Part shown: positions 19,995 through 30,714 of the stretch, one piece after another
Layout: every line of letters begins with the position of its first letter
How positions within the stretch are numbered: the stretch's first letter is position 1
From: Coleophora flavipennella
Taxonomy: Eukaryota > Arthropoda > Insecta > Lepidoptera > Coleophoridae
Assembly: GCA_947284805.1 (NCBI GenBank)
Contig: OX369274.1
Coordinates: 13,514,298 to 13,578,297, forward strand
Length of the DNA: 64,000 nt
Direction of reading: 5' to 3'
The notes under the pieces: generated by a model
The model's database searches: none
What the model was told of the DNA's origin: nothing
What the model saw: the letters and a program-made list of their open reading frames with translations, nothing else
Position numbers and translations under genes: made by a program

Positions 19995-20930
19995 AACCGG
20001 CCAAGTGCGAGTTGAACTCGCGTGGAGAGGGTTCCGTACAATGCCAAAGTCAAATACAAAATATCACATTTGAAATCCTGACAGTAAGATGCGAGTTATT
20101 TTTTTTTACATTAAAAATTTGAGTGTGTTTGGCTGCACCTCACCTAATGGTAAGTGCCGATGCATCTGAGGATGTAACACGCAAGCTCAAAAAGTGCCTA
20201 TTCACTCTCGTCTTGAAGATTCCTAAATTATACGAATCGGGGAATACAGACGCCGGCGGGAATTCCCTCGTTGCCCGTTCGCATAATGAACGAAGAAGCA
20301 AAACGCTTCGTGCGTGAAGGTGGAACATCAACGACAAAAGGGTGGAATCGCCTTCCGCACCTGGTCGTTCGATGATAAAATGGAGAGGACACACTTTCTG
20401 AAAAGAAGACTATTTTCTGGTATTATATTGAGTTTACCACTTTTTTTCAATTGACAGAATTATTATAGGTTTTCCTGTAGTCTACAAGCATTGAACTGTA
20501 TTTTGTATTTTTTTCAAAATTTTAGGCTCAGTAGTTTCGGAGAACAGGGGGGGAGGGTGGTCAATTTTCGTCTTCTTTCATGAATAAAATCAAAACTATT
20601 TATTTTAAAATATAAACAAAAATATATTTAAGATCCTTATAACGAGCCCTTTCATTTGATGTATGACACAATAAGGTTCCGAAAACTTTTTTCGGATTTC
20701 CTAATTTGTCCCCCGAAAATAACCCTTATTTTAAAAAAAATATATTTACTTTGCACATCTGTGTTTGGGTTATATGATTACACCATCCTACCAAATTTCA
20801 CCTGATTTAGTCTAGTAGATTAGGAGCAAATTGGCTTGGGCAGACGGACGGAAAGACAGACAGACGCACGAGTGATCTTATAGGGTTCCGTTTTTTCCTT
20901 CTTTGTACGGAAGCTAAAAAAGAAAATGGT
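19995..20930 (-). repeat. Second copy of the composite repeat-LINE block
   Basis: Parallels 10435-12000: AAACCGGCCAAGTGCGAGTT, one LINE 3' end, then GGCTCAGTAGTTTCGGAGAA and a GGACGG...GACAGACAGACGC end. Confidence 0.65.
20095..20425 (-). pseudogene. LINE 3'-end fragment (same family as 11118)
   Basis: Minus-strand FPDSYNLGIFKTRVNRHFLS preceded by LHFIIERPGAEGDSTLLSLM in another frame, so frameshifted. Inserted at the same point of the host repeat as in the first composite. Confidence 0.7.
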
Positions 20931-21420
20931 CGTCGTAGTTATTATGAAAGAGAGGCTTCGTAGAACCCAAAGTACTTAATAAAGTTAAATTCCTAAATCA
21001 AGTGGAACAATTAAATTTTGTTTAAAAAAAATAACATTTAGTTTTGTGAAACAAAGTACGTCGTTTACCTTTATGTCTATAAAGATTACCTTACAGCATA
21101 TTACATAGTACTTAAAACCTGCGGTTATCAAAATTTACCCTTGGGCACTCTAACACTCCAAAAACTTGAGGTAATTAAATTTTACTCCAGGGCACTCTAA
21201 ACAGAACTCAAAGGCACAGGCACTTCTTAAAAACTATATTTTTAAATGAAAGCCAAAAAATTAGACCAAGATTGAACAGCGCGCAAAATTTATTGTTTTG
21301 TCCAACAGAGAATTCGGTAGATAGATAATCGAATGGAATAAAGTGCTACTTCCCTCGACTGCCCGCCCTGGTAGGGTGGGTCAAGTCTTTGGTCCCGACG
21401 GGCGTAGGATGAACATGGCA
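20930..21420. other. Unassigned AT-rich sequence
   Basis: Near-duplicate phrases GGGCACTCTAACACTCC and GGGCACTCTAAACAGAACTC occur 60 bases apart; nothing else recognised. Confidence 0.4.
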
Positions 21421-21426
21421 TGGATG

Positions 21427-21495
21427 GCATCATCGTCACTTACCATCAGGTGAGATGATGCCAAGGGCTTACCAATTGTGAATAAAAAATAAAAA
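21427..21495 (+). mobile_element. SINE family A, 3' tail only
   Basis: CATCGTCACTTACCATCAGG through ACCAATTGTGAATAAAA; 5' part absent. Confidence 0.65.
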
Positions 21496-21639
21496 AAACG
21501 TGCCCCGATCGGTAGTTAGGCTCTACAGCGACGGCGCGGCAGCCGGCAAGTAGTGAAATTCCCTGGGCTGGGTTAAGCAGGTGACCCTACAACATAATCA
21601 ATGCCCGAAATTACTCCACCATGCGGCATCGAGAAAGGC

Positions 21640-21990
21640 TACGAAACGATATGAAGCCACATACCTCAGTCTTCTTCTTAGCGTGTCGATGTCAGACACT
21701 ACACTGTAGCAGCCCAGAATTTGGCCACGTTAACAGCATTATCAGCCGCTGTCATGAGTTCTTCCTGCGTGCAGATGTAGGGGCACGCAGGGCACGATGT
21801 TAAGTGTGTCATCGTTTGAACTGCACCGCACAAACAGTTTGTATCACAGTCACCCGAAAATCCCCACCTGACCATGTTTTCTTTGCTCCGACCGGTCTGG
21901 GTCCGGAGTCTGTTTAAAGACTTCCAAACCGGCCAAGGCAAGTCATGTCCAGGGGGAAGGTTTTCTGATATCGGGACGAAGGGTGTACCT
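21640..21990 (-). pseudogene. C-terminal zinc-knuckle region of a LINE reverse transcriptase
   Basis: Minus frame PWPVWKSLNRLRTQTGRSKE then WGFSGDCDTNCLCGAVQTM and HLTSCPAC. The RTxxGR and CxCG...QTM..HL pattern is the C-terminal end of Jockey/I-group LINE polymerases. The last codons (AADNAVNVAKFWAATV) fit the usual terminus. 5'-truncated. Confidence 0.65.
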
Positions 21991-22299
21991 CAGTAATACA
22001 GCCAGGGCTCCGTTAACTCAGTTAAATAGTACCAAAGTGGTTAAAATAAATAACACTTTAATTTAAAATACAAATAAATAAAGTTTACGACGACCATTCT
22101 CTTCTGTCAAATCCCAAAACAATCTCTGACAGGTCGCATTCAAATTTTTCCTTGTTCTCTAAAAAGCTCATAGTTCATCCAAATAAAAAAGACTGAAATC
22201 ACAAGGACTTTTTAATTTTGTGATGAAAAGTTTTCGTCACAGTATGTAGGTACACTACCCAAGAAAACACAATATCCAATTCATTACAATAAATACCAT

Positions 22300-22370
22300 C
22301 ATCATTATATCAGCCGACGGACATAGGCCTCCACCAAGGATTTCCATGACGATCGGTTCTGCGCTGCCAT
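22300..22370 (-). mobile_element. RTE-type LINE, tail fragment
   Basis: TCATCATTATATCAGCCGAC then GGACATAGGCCTCC; about 70 bases remain. Confidence 0.65.
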
Positions 22371-22384
22371 ATATACCATACTGC

Positions 22385-22515
22385 TGTAGTAATAATTACA
22401 CAATGAAAATTTCAACCAAGTTTCTGTTACGGTTAAAACGATACAGCTTTTTGGCAGACAGACACACAGACGGACAAATACAGTAAACTTAGTAGAGTCT
22501 CTTTGGCACACTTTT
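22385..22515. repeat. Fragment of the dispersed CAGACAGAC repeat
   Basis: AATTTCAACCAAGTTTCTGTTACGG, TTTTTGGCAGACAGACACAC-type sequence and GAGTCTCTTTGG. Confidence 0.45.
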
Positions 22516-22567
22516 GGTGTGGAACCCATAAAAGTATCGTTGGGTAGAAAAATCTTTTTTCGGCAGT

Positions 22568-22843
22568 CGGCACTTGTCCCACCGCCGACGAGAAAGCGAT
22601 TAACTATCGACTATTTTCTCGCTCAACTCGCTCAAGAAACGTACAATTAGATGTAGATCCCGTGTCAATGAAAGAGATACATAATAAATTAATAGTTAAT
22701 CGCCGGCAGTGTGAACAGTCGGCGATTAACTACTAATTTATGTATCTCTTTCATTGACACGGGATCTACATGTATTGTACGTTTCTTGAGCGAGAAAATA
22801 GTCGATAGTTAGTCGCTTTCTCGTCGGCAGTGGGACAACTGCC
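22568..22843. repeat. Long near-perfect hairpin, arms of about 130 bp
   Basis: Left arm 22568-22704 (GGCACTTGTCCCACCGCCG ...) and right arm 22715-22843 are inverted complements with few mismatches and one short duplication (GCTCAACTCGCTCAAG versus CTCGCTCAAG). The loop is about 10 bases. No coding frame. Confidence 0.85.
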
Positions 22844-22919
22844 TATACTTCTACTTTAAAACGTCTCTGGAACCGTAATGAACTAGCAAGTAAGTATTAA
22901 TTGTAAATATTTTTACCTA

Positions 22920-23206
22920 GTAACCGTAACCGACATAGCTCACAGAATCGCTAAACTGAAGTAGCAGTGAGCAGGGCACATAGCTCGTAGAACAGAAGGC
23001 CGATGGGGCAGTAAAGTTCTCGAGTGGCGACCGCGTACCGGAAAACGTAGCGTAGGCAGGCCTCCCACGCGGTGGACCGATGACCTGGTGAAGGTCGCGG
23101 GAAGCCGATGGATGCGGGCAGCGCAGGACCGGTCGTCGTGGAAATCCTTGGGGGAGGCCTTTGTCCAGCAGTGGACGATTTGTGGCTGATATGATGATGA
23201 TGATGA
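22920..23206 (+). mobile_element. RTE-type LINE with 10-bp target duplication
   Basis: From TAACCGACATAGCTCACAG to (ATG)n. Flanked by TTTTTACCTA at 22910-22919 and 23207-23216. Confidence 0.85.
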
Positions 23207-23294
23207 TTTTTACCTACCAGTGATTTCCAATTTCGTTTGTCCCACCTATAACAGGACACTCTGTATACTTTGGTCAAAGTATATATTAGTACAT

Positions 23295-23485
23295 AACGTA
23301 CAGTATGGACACTCCCTACCACTCTCTAGATTGCGACCTCACCCCTTCGTCACCCAGATTAATACAGATTGGTTCCAGTTTGGTTGTCGAAAGTATAGGA
23401 TTTCGCCGCCATTTTGTTTGTTCCGTCGTTCCTTTTTTGAAATGTCATTTCTGGCCCGTTGTATGAAGTGTCCAGGGAGTGCTTT
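23295..23485 (+). repeat. GGACACTCCCTACC dispersed repeat
   Basis: Single copy of the unit seen as an inverted pair at 2755-3150 (ATTTCGCCGCCATTTTGTTT, GAAATGTCATTTCTGG). Confidence 0.65.
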
Positions 23486-23489
23486 GGTT

Positions 23490-24100
23490 GAGAAGTGTAC
23501 TTTGAAGCTTTGAAGTGCTAGGTTTCCTTAGAATTGTCTTGATCGTCTCATCATTTTCAATGGCTGTATGCGTCTATAATAGTACGAGCAAAAACTATTT
23601 TGACATGGAAACGTCTAATATATCGATGGACGCCGCCTGCACGCACGAAAAAGGATGACTCATTGTCCCGTTAGGCTCATTGTACCGTTACGTTACGACG
23701 TTTTCACGTTAAACTATCGTCCGTAAACCGACTTTACAGACAAACAATTTTTTTGAACTGGTATCTGATTATAAAGGTAGGTACGTATACTTAGTTTTCA
23801 AAATAGGTAAGCACTTTACAAGTTAAATCATTCCCACATTCGTCTCCACATTAATCCTAATAACTCGACACGGCGGCATGCGACAACTTCAACATTCGAC
23901 AAAGTTGTTAGTGCAAAGTTACCAGATTGTTGAAATAAGTTTATATACAGGTGTTACTGTGCGTATTTGAATAGAACGTATAATGATACTAAATTTGGAA
24001 GTACGGTAGGTAAGTATTTACCCACCTAAAGTGGAGTTAAAAAATCGCTGCGCGCGAGGCAATAAATGATCGGTGCGCTAGTGATAGGCACCAGCAGCAC
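23490..24100. other. Unassigned sequence
   Basis: No gene or named repeat recognised. Confidence 0.4.
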
Positions 24101-24107
24101 AAAGTAT

Positions 24108-24389
24108 ACAGAGTGTAAAAAAATTGGCGTAGTACCCGTTAACTGAGGGTTCTAATCACCATACTGAACAACTTTCCCCAAAAAACCCATAATCAAATCG
24201 CTTAAAAAAATTTCGACGCTCCATACAAAAACGCACGAAATTGGTCAATCAGTTGATCGTTTTGTATGAAGAGATCAAACATTTTTTTTGCGATTTCAGA
24301 AAATTTGTAGAACAAAAGTTATTCAGAATAATGAGTAAAAGCCCCAGTTAACGGGACCTATACCAATTTTGATACACCCTGTATAGGTA
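24108..24389. mobile_element. Palindromic MITE family P, complete copy
   Basis: TATACAGAGTGTAAAAAAAT at the left and ATACACCCTGTATA at the right form the ends, flanked by TA. Inside are CATACTGAACAACTTTCCCC and a GTTGATC centre. Confidence 0.75.
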
Positions 24390-25015
24390 ACAGAGAGTCC
24401 GATCATGTATGTACCGGATTCCAACTGCCTACAACTCGCGGTAGCGCCAGGGCTGACACTTAGGTAGGTACAAAAATACGTACTTACGTGCCTTACATAT
24501 TATTACAATTTCTGTGGTACCGACATATTAACAAAACAAGGTTCAAGTGGGTAGGTACTGTGACGTCGTCAACGGGACGCCGGGGGTTACAGCTTTAAAA
24601 ATGAAAGATTTAAAATACGTATTAAAAGATCACCAGCGATGATCATATAAACACGTAAAATTTAGAGTATGCTCTGTCAGCTGACTTATTATTATTTCTT
24701 CTTCGATTCCTATTACTTTCTTGCCATGACTTCTGGTACCTCAGCCCAGACGCGCGGATAACAAAAAAATACTTTTAGTAAATGGAGCTCCGTGCTGGCT
24801 CACAGTATCAACATCTATTGTTTTGAAAAGCTTTCGAATTCAAATTTAAATCAATATTCTTACTTCGATTCGCGCTGGCAAGAAAATAATTAAAGGAGTT
24901 GCAAGTGTAGAAATGTAGAGACATACGATCTCTACAGTACCTACGTAGTTAGGTCTGTTATGTACGTACTTTAAGCACAAAGTAGATAGGTAGGTAGGTA
25001 CAAAACCACGTACCT
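24390..25015. other. Unassigned sequence
   Basis: GTAGGTA-rich microrepeats; AACAAGGTTCAAGTGGGTAG at 24535 resembles an end of the foldback element at 25020. No gene seen. Confidence 0.4.
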
Positions 25016-25019
25016 ACAT

Positions 25020-25205
25020 ACAAACAAAACACGGTTAAAGTAGGGAGTTAAGTACTAGCCGTTCGCTTTGAGAAAATGCTGCTACCTCTCGCTGCGCTCC
25101 CCCGCACCACGGCACGGGCCTCGCACCGCGGTCAGCGTCGGCGACGAAATTCTCAAAGCGAACGGCTAGTACGTAACTACCTACTTAAACCTTGTTTTTT
25201 ATACC
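25020..25205. mobile_element. Foldback element with GC-rich core
   Basis: Arms GTACTAGCCGTTCGCTTTGA (25053-25074) and its complement near 25152-25172 extend with mismatches to about 50 bp each (AGTAGGNAGTTA). The core of about 75 bases is very GC-rich (TCTCGCTGCGCTCCCCCGC), against AT-rich flanks. Confidence 0.65.
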
Positions 25206-26830
25206 CACCGTATGTTATGTACGTAATTAATTAGACTTTGAGTTACTTCAACATGCATGATTCCATTTCGACTTAAAAAGTAACACCTTAAAAAGGGCTC
25301 GTTTGTCTTGAGATTTTAAGTCGGCGACGGCGCCCCAATTATACCTACCTACGCTATTTTACTGTTTTAGTCTATTTTTTTTTCGTTCATAACAATCTAA
25401 GTGATTCTACAGTGATAAACCAGTACCTACATAACTAGTTATTAATTACTATGTACCTACTCACCTGTCTACGTCAACTGACAAATGAAAAAAGGTTAAT
25501 TCACTATCTATTTTTGCATTTAGGCAGCCGCATACGCAAAAGTATCTATAAAATTTGGCCTTTTAAAAAAATACGTTTTCAATATATTTAACGTAAGTCA
25601 CGTCGATCGCCTGCAAGCGAAACTCGCGACTGAATGCCAAACTACGCTAAGTTGGCCTGTGAGTGTGCTGGATGTATGCGTACAGTCCGTTTTGCGCAGT
25701 TGTTCGAAGCGGTCCCTCTGTTATCTATCTACTTTGTGCTGGCAGTGCTCCGCTTATCCCATCCCGGAAGGAAGCACGCACAGTGCCCACGATGGCGCAA
25801 ACAATAAACGGGGTCGCCATTACCTTCTCTAGGATATCGATACAAGATTAGAGCGTCGATATGCCTTGCCATAAGACCCGTAAGTGCAACAAGGCGCACT
25901 GTATGCGGCGTCCTGCTCCCAGATTTTATTGCCCCGCAGGTAGCGACTGTTTAAATTTACTTTACCTCTTATTTAAGGTAAAAGTGTTTAGAAAGGTACT
26001 TAAACTGTGACGACGACGTTTCGTTTCTATCTCTATTATGTAACTTGGGCACGTACCATATAGTAACGTTTGTTTTATCTATACTTGGTATGATATTGCT
26101 ACTCTAGGCATAAGTAGATAATTTAGTACTTCGAAGTTTCAAGTTCTATCTAAGTAAGTTACCATTTATTATTCGTGGCTCTAAAGGTATGTGTGATAGA
26201 TATGTGATTAATTATAGTTTCGCAACTTGTAATGGGCACAATGTATCTTTAACAGTTTTCATCGTGGTACATGTTGCAATATGTACATGCCGATGCATCG
26301 TATCCGCACACCGAATTCGTAACTTGTGCAGCAATCTTGTTGCGATAAAAAATATACATAGACTGGCCGTGAGAAATAAGGATTCATAAGTGTGTGAAAA
26401 TAATTTATTTTATGACTATTGTTTCTTAGAGAAAAAAACTTTATTGCTAACATAAAGTTTCTAGACAATAAATTAAATAAAAAAAACATCATAATTCAAT
26501 AAGCAATTAAAGAAAGACGCATAGTTATTCATCCATATTTTTTACCTGCTAATAAGAACCGATAAAATTGTCTCGGAGAAGGGCAATTTCGAACTCTATT
26601 AGGGGTCCGTAGGAGAATTAGGGAAACCAGGTTAGGTTGTACGTGCCTCGCATTCTGCTACATTGGGAAATCATTTCCAAGAGGACTAGAAGACGAGGCC
26701 TGCATTTTATGGACAAATACATTTTTTTGATTACCTACTTGCTTGTTTGCTTAAATATTTTATTTCATTAGACCACGGTATACATTGTACGGTGTACATA
26801 CGTACTAGATAAACAGGTCTGTTTATTGTT
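25205..26830. other. Mostly unassigned, with a GC-shifted patch at 25600-25950
   Basis: The patch 25600-25950 is richer in G+C than its neighbours and has open frames on both strands (a minus frame with several Cys and His). No family recognised and no convincing splice pattern. The rest is AT-rich. Confidence 0.35.
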
Positions 26831-26837
26831 TCATTCA

Positions 26838-27100
26838 TATCAGCTCATATACGCTCGAGCCTACCCTGAATTAGGGCAATCGGGCCTTAGTCGACAGTGC
26901 GGGTTGGTCGACTTCACACACAACCTGCGAGTTTCTTCGCAGGCGTGTACAGGTTTCCTCACGATGTTTTCCTTCACCGTAAGAGTGTATCCGACACGTA
27001 CATATGAAATCTACATTCGAAATCACATTGGTACGTGGCAGGTTCGAACCACGACCTCCCGGACAGGAGGCGGCGGCCCTAACCTTTACGCCACCGATGC
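26838..27100 (-). mobile_element. SINE family C
   Basis: Reverse complement of the family C body (CGATGTTTTCCTTCACCGTA) with the head GCATCGGTGGCGTAAAGG at about 27100 and GGTTCGAACC. Confidence 0.8.
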
Positions 27101-27109
27101 AATGTGTAA

Positions 27110-27550
27110 TGCTATTCTTTCATATGTTATCGAGTATTGAGTGGGTATTTTTGTTATATATGTGACGACTCATGACAATGAGCGCCATCTATTGGATTTT
27201 CTTAGGACGAGATCGAGAGGTGTCAAAGTGACAGCTGTCAGAATAGCAAAGCGATGGGTCGATGGTCAGCACGTCAATGTTGAAGGACCGTTTCCTCCAA
27301 ACGTCTTAAGGGCAAGCGCACCAAGTCCCCGACGAATCGCTATTGTTTCGCGCAATCTTGTGAATTTAATTGCTAATTATCTTCGGTTTAACGTTAATAA
27401 AAGGTTGCCCACCTATATTTTGATGATATGATATAGATTAAGATAGTGAGTATAACCTTTGATTGTGAATCAACGAACATTTTATTCGTTGATCGCCCAA
27501 ATACCCACATAGACACTGTGGCCAATCCTGATACAGGCGAGAGATCGCCT
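27110..27550. other. Short unassigned stretch
   Basis: One plus frame from 27141 to 27431 has no recognised product; composition resembles repeats. Confidence 0.35.
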
Positions 27551-28114
27551 TTGTATACAGAATGAGTTTTTTAAGAGTCAATAAGGGGAAATTCTAAACT
27601 ACAAGAGATAGAGAAAAACGCTCTCAGAAACCGTGATCTCAATTTTAGAAAAAAATATAATAGCGTTTTAAAAAATTAAAAAAATATTAATATGTACGGA
27701 GATATGGCTTTTTGAAAAAACATTTTTTTTCGTTATTTCGATTATATATCACTATAAATAGGTCTAAAGTTGTTGAAAATAACGATTTAGTTTTCTTTAA
27801 TAATTATGGGAAAGCTAAACTGACTAGTCGATTTTCAAATGAAAAAGGAAAAAAAGAAAAAACATTCCGATTTAAAAAAAATGTGTTTCTGTCATTCATT
27901 AAATGCATAATTTAGTCAATTAATTATCTGTGTTGTGAATTCAATGGTGAACTTAATACGTAAAATGCATCAATCGTTGTTAAATTCCGAAAAAATGGAT
28001 GTATTGAGAGGGTATCATTTAAGTAACACAGTAACAAAACATTGGCAATTAACTGGTAGGTATCGTAATGAATTTCCCCTGAGAGAAACGCCAAGTCGCC
28101 ATACTTTGACCACA

Positions 28115-29427
28115 TCATCATATCAGCCGAAGGACGTCCACTGCTGGACATAGGCCTCCCCCAAGGATTTCCACGATGACCGGTTCTGCGCTGCCCGCAT
28201 CCAGCGGCTTCCCGTGACCTTCACCAGGTCATCGGTCTACCGGGAGGCCTGCCTGCACTACGCTTTCCGGTGCGTGGTCGCCACTCGAGAACTTTACTGC
28301 CTCAACGGCCATCTGTTCTACGAGCAATGTGCCCCGTCCACTGCCACTTAAGTTTAGCAATTCTGAGAGCTATGTCGGTTACTTTGGTTCTCCTACGGAT
28401 CTCCTTGTTTCTGATTCGATCACGCAGATAAACTCCGAGCATAGCACGCTCCATTGCCCTTTGGGTGACCTTGAGCCTTCTATGAGGCCCATAGTAAGCG
28501 ACCATGTCTCAGTTCCGTATGTCATCACTGCCAACACACTGGTCAAAGACCTTGGTCTTAAGACACTGCGGTATCTGGGACGTAAAGATATTGCGAAGCT
28601 TCCAGACAGGCAGACGTTTGGACGTGTACTATTGTACGTAGAACTTCTCAACTCCTTCTAGCAACTCAGTCTTAGACGATATGATCCTGCCATTCTCAGT
28701 CTTCACCTTGGTCAGTTGGCTTTGTCCAACAAACAGATCTCTCGTGAACAATTTTGAGCCTTTGTTGTTCTCAATCGCCTCTTTAATACAATTTGTATTA
28801 TACTGGCGCAAATCGCGAGTTAGAGACTTAGAGATCTGCTTGTTTAGTTATCGATACTTAGTAGCGTCTTCAGCGGACTGCAAAACCAATCTGCGTCTTT
28901 CTTCCATGAGGTTGCTGGTGAAGTCAGAGATTTTTTGGTTCTGTTTGAACGGCGAGTTTTAAAAATCTTAGACTCGACCGCTTGGACAATTTCCACGAAC
29001 CTATCGTTATACTCGTCCACATTCTCGCAGTCTCCTAGGCATTCGAAGCGATTGTGCAACTTGAGCTGAAAGCTCTCGGGGTTTTGGAGTTGAATGGGCG
29101 CTGGTCGGAGCGTGGACTTTATCAGTCGACATCTTTCTAGCTTGGTCTTTAGATTCAATGTGCCGCGCTTCCTGTTTTTACTGAGTTGATCACAGAGACA
29201 GCCGGGGACTAGGGGCCGTTTTTTATTTGAGTCGGTTATTTGGGGGGTGTTGCCGTAATCACCACGCTTGGCAGGCGGGTTGGCGATCGCAGTGTTATAA
29301 CAGATTGACTGCAAGTCACGGAAAGACGCTGCTGCCCATCCTCCGGTTTGAGTCCCTTAGTCGGCTCTTACGACACCTATTGGAAGAAATAGGATGGCCC
29401 TATTCTAAGCCGGGAGCCATACGGCCA
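28115..29427 (-). mobile_element. Internally deleted RTE-type LINE, 12-bp target duplication
   Basis: Flanked by ACTTTGACCACA at 28103-28114 and 29428-29439, so it is one insertion. From its 5' end (29427) it holds a 5'UTR (GGCCGTATGGCTCCCGGC), the segment between endonuclease and RT (SKNRKRGTLNLKTKLERCR, CENVDEYNDRFVEIVQAVES), then jumps to the C-terminal part (VMTYGTETWSLTMGLI, DRIRNKEIRRRTKVTDIAL) and the (ATG)n tail. Endonuclease and RT core are absent. Confidence 0.8.
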
Positions 29428-29580
29428 ACTTTGACCACAATGTTGAATAATTTACTGAAGTACGGAAGCTTCACGAAGCCTCACAAAAACATTCCTACAT
29501 CATCATCAGTTTTCCTGATATTTCGTCGAGAGATATCGCCATGGAAAAGGTTATTGCACATCATACTGTTATGAGGATAC

Positions 29581-29583
<3 letters not shown>

Positions 29584-29667
<84 letters not shown>

Positions 29668-29680
29668 TATATAATATATT
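29584..29680. repeat. (TA)n microsatellite
   Basis: About 95 bases of TA dinucleotide inside the transposase remnant; apparent Tyr-Ile frames are artefacts. Confidence 0.95.
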
Positions 29681-30524
29681 TACAAACCTTATCGACAAGG
29701 ATGTAATGTTCAGAAACTTCGCGAAAGCGATCATGCGAGAAGATCAGCATTCTGTAATTGGGCTATCCACCGTGTAACACGGGACTCAAATTTTTTGAGC
29801 CGAATTGTTTGGACGGATGAGACTAACTTTTCAAATAATGGTAAAATGAGATTACTTCTCCGATTTATTTATTTCTATTTTAAGCGTTTTTATGACGTAA
29901 ACTTATAATGCCACGATTCAATTCAGGAATGTATAACCGGCGCAACAATCATTACTGGTCCACAGAAAATCTTTTGCGAACCACTGAAAGCAGCAGCTAA
30001 ATAAGAGAAATGAACAATAAAGTCGTGTCCATTCAGTTTTTTCGGTGGGACCCTGCGAGGTCCAACATACCTGGATATTCTTAGAAATCTTGATGATGAT
30101 TTAGATGATTTGCCTTTGAGGTTCCAACAAGATGGAGTCCCTGCACACAATAGTCACCTTGCACAAAATTACATCAACCAAAGGTATGGGAACATGTGGA
30201 TAGGTACCTATGACGAAGTCCAGTAGCCAGCGCGGTCACCTGATCTAACGCCCAAGGATTTTTTGCTTTGGGGTCACTTAAAATATTAAGTTTACAAAAA
30301 TCGCTAAAATTGAGATCACAGTTCCTAAAAGCGTTTTTCTCTATCTGTTATAGATTAGAATATCCCCATACTAACCCTTAAAAAAACTCACCTGTATAAT
30401 ATGGTAAACCAAAATTTAGTATTTATTTACAAATCAAATCAAATCAATCATACTTATTGCATAAACTATATAGGTACATAGCACTATCAATATATTATAT
30501 ACTTTTTTTTACTATTTATTATGC

Positions 30525-30705
30525 GGACAGCGAAGGAGTGGAACTCCTTGTCCGCGCTGTGTTTCCCGACTCATATAATTTGGTGATTTTCAAGGCGAGA
30601 GTGAATAGGCATTATTTGAGTTTGCGTGTACCATCCTAGACTACATAGTCACTTACCATGAGGTGAGATATAGTCAAACGCACTCAAATTTTTAATAAAA
30701 AAAAA
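30525..30705 (+). pseudogene. LINE 3' end (same family as 11118)
   Basis: Plus-strand FPDSYNLVIFKARVNRHYLS then 3'UTR CTTACCATGAGGTGAGATA...AAACGCACTC and poly(A). 5'-truncated. Confidence 0.7.
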
Positions 30706-30714
30706 ATATGGACT

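Larger units (their letters stand above)
27990..30285 (+). pseudogene. Transposase remnant of the mariner-like element
   Basis: Plus-strand pieces. The N-terminal part (RYRNEFPLRETPSRHTLTT) is cut by the RTE insertion at 28115-29427 and continues MLNNLLKYGSFTKPHKN. The C-terminal part reads LPLRFQQDGVPAHNSHLAQN, then PARSPDLTPKDFLLWGHLK. QQDG.PAH and ARSPDLTP.DFLLWG are signatures of DDE transposases. Stops, frameshifts and a (TA)n expansion inactivate it. Confidence 0.75.
27556..30396 (+). mobile_element. Tc1/mariner-like transposon carrying an RTE
   Basis: Inverted ends of about 100 bp: CAGAATGAGTTTTTTAAGAG at the left and, inverted, CTCACCTG at the right, both leading to AGATAGAGAAAAACGC and TGATCTCAATTTTAG. 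Flanked by TA. Without the nested RTE the element would be about 1.5 kb, usual for this superfamily. Confidence 0.75.

Noticed and set aside
29541..29777. Open frames with long Ile-Tyr runs
   Set aside because: Artefact of the (TA)n repeat.
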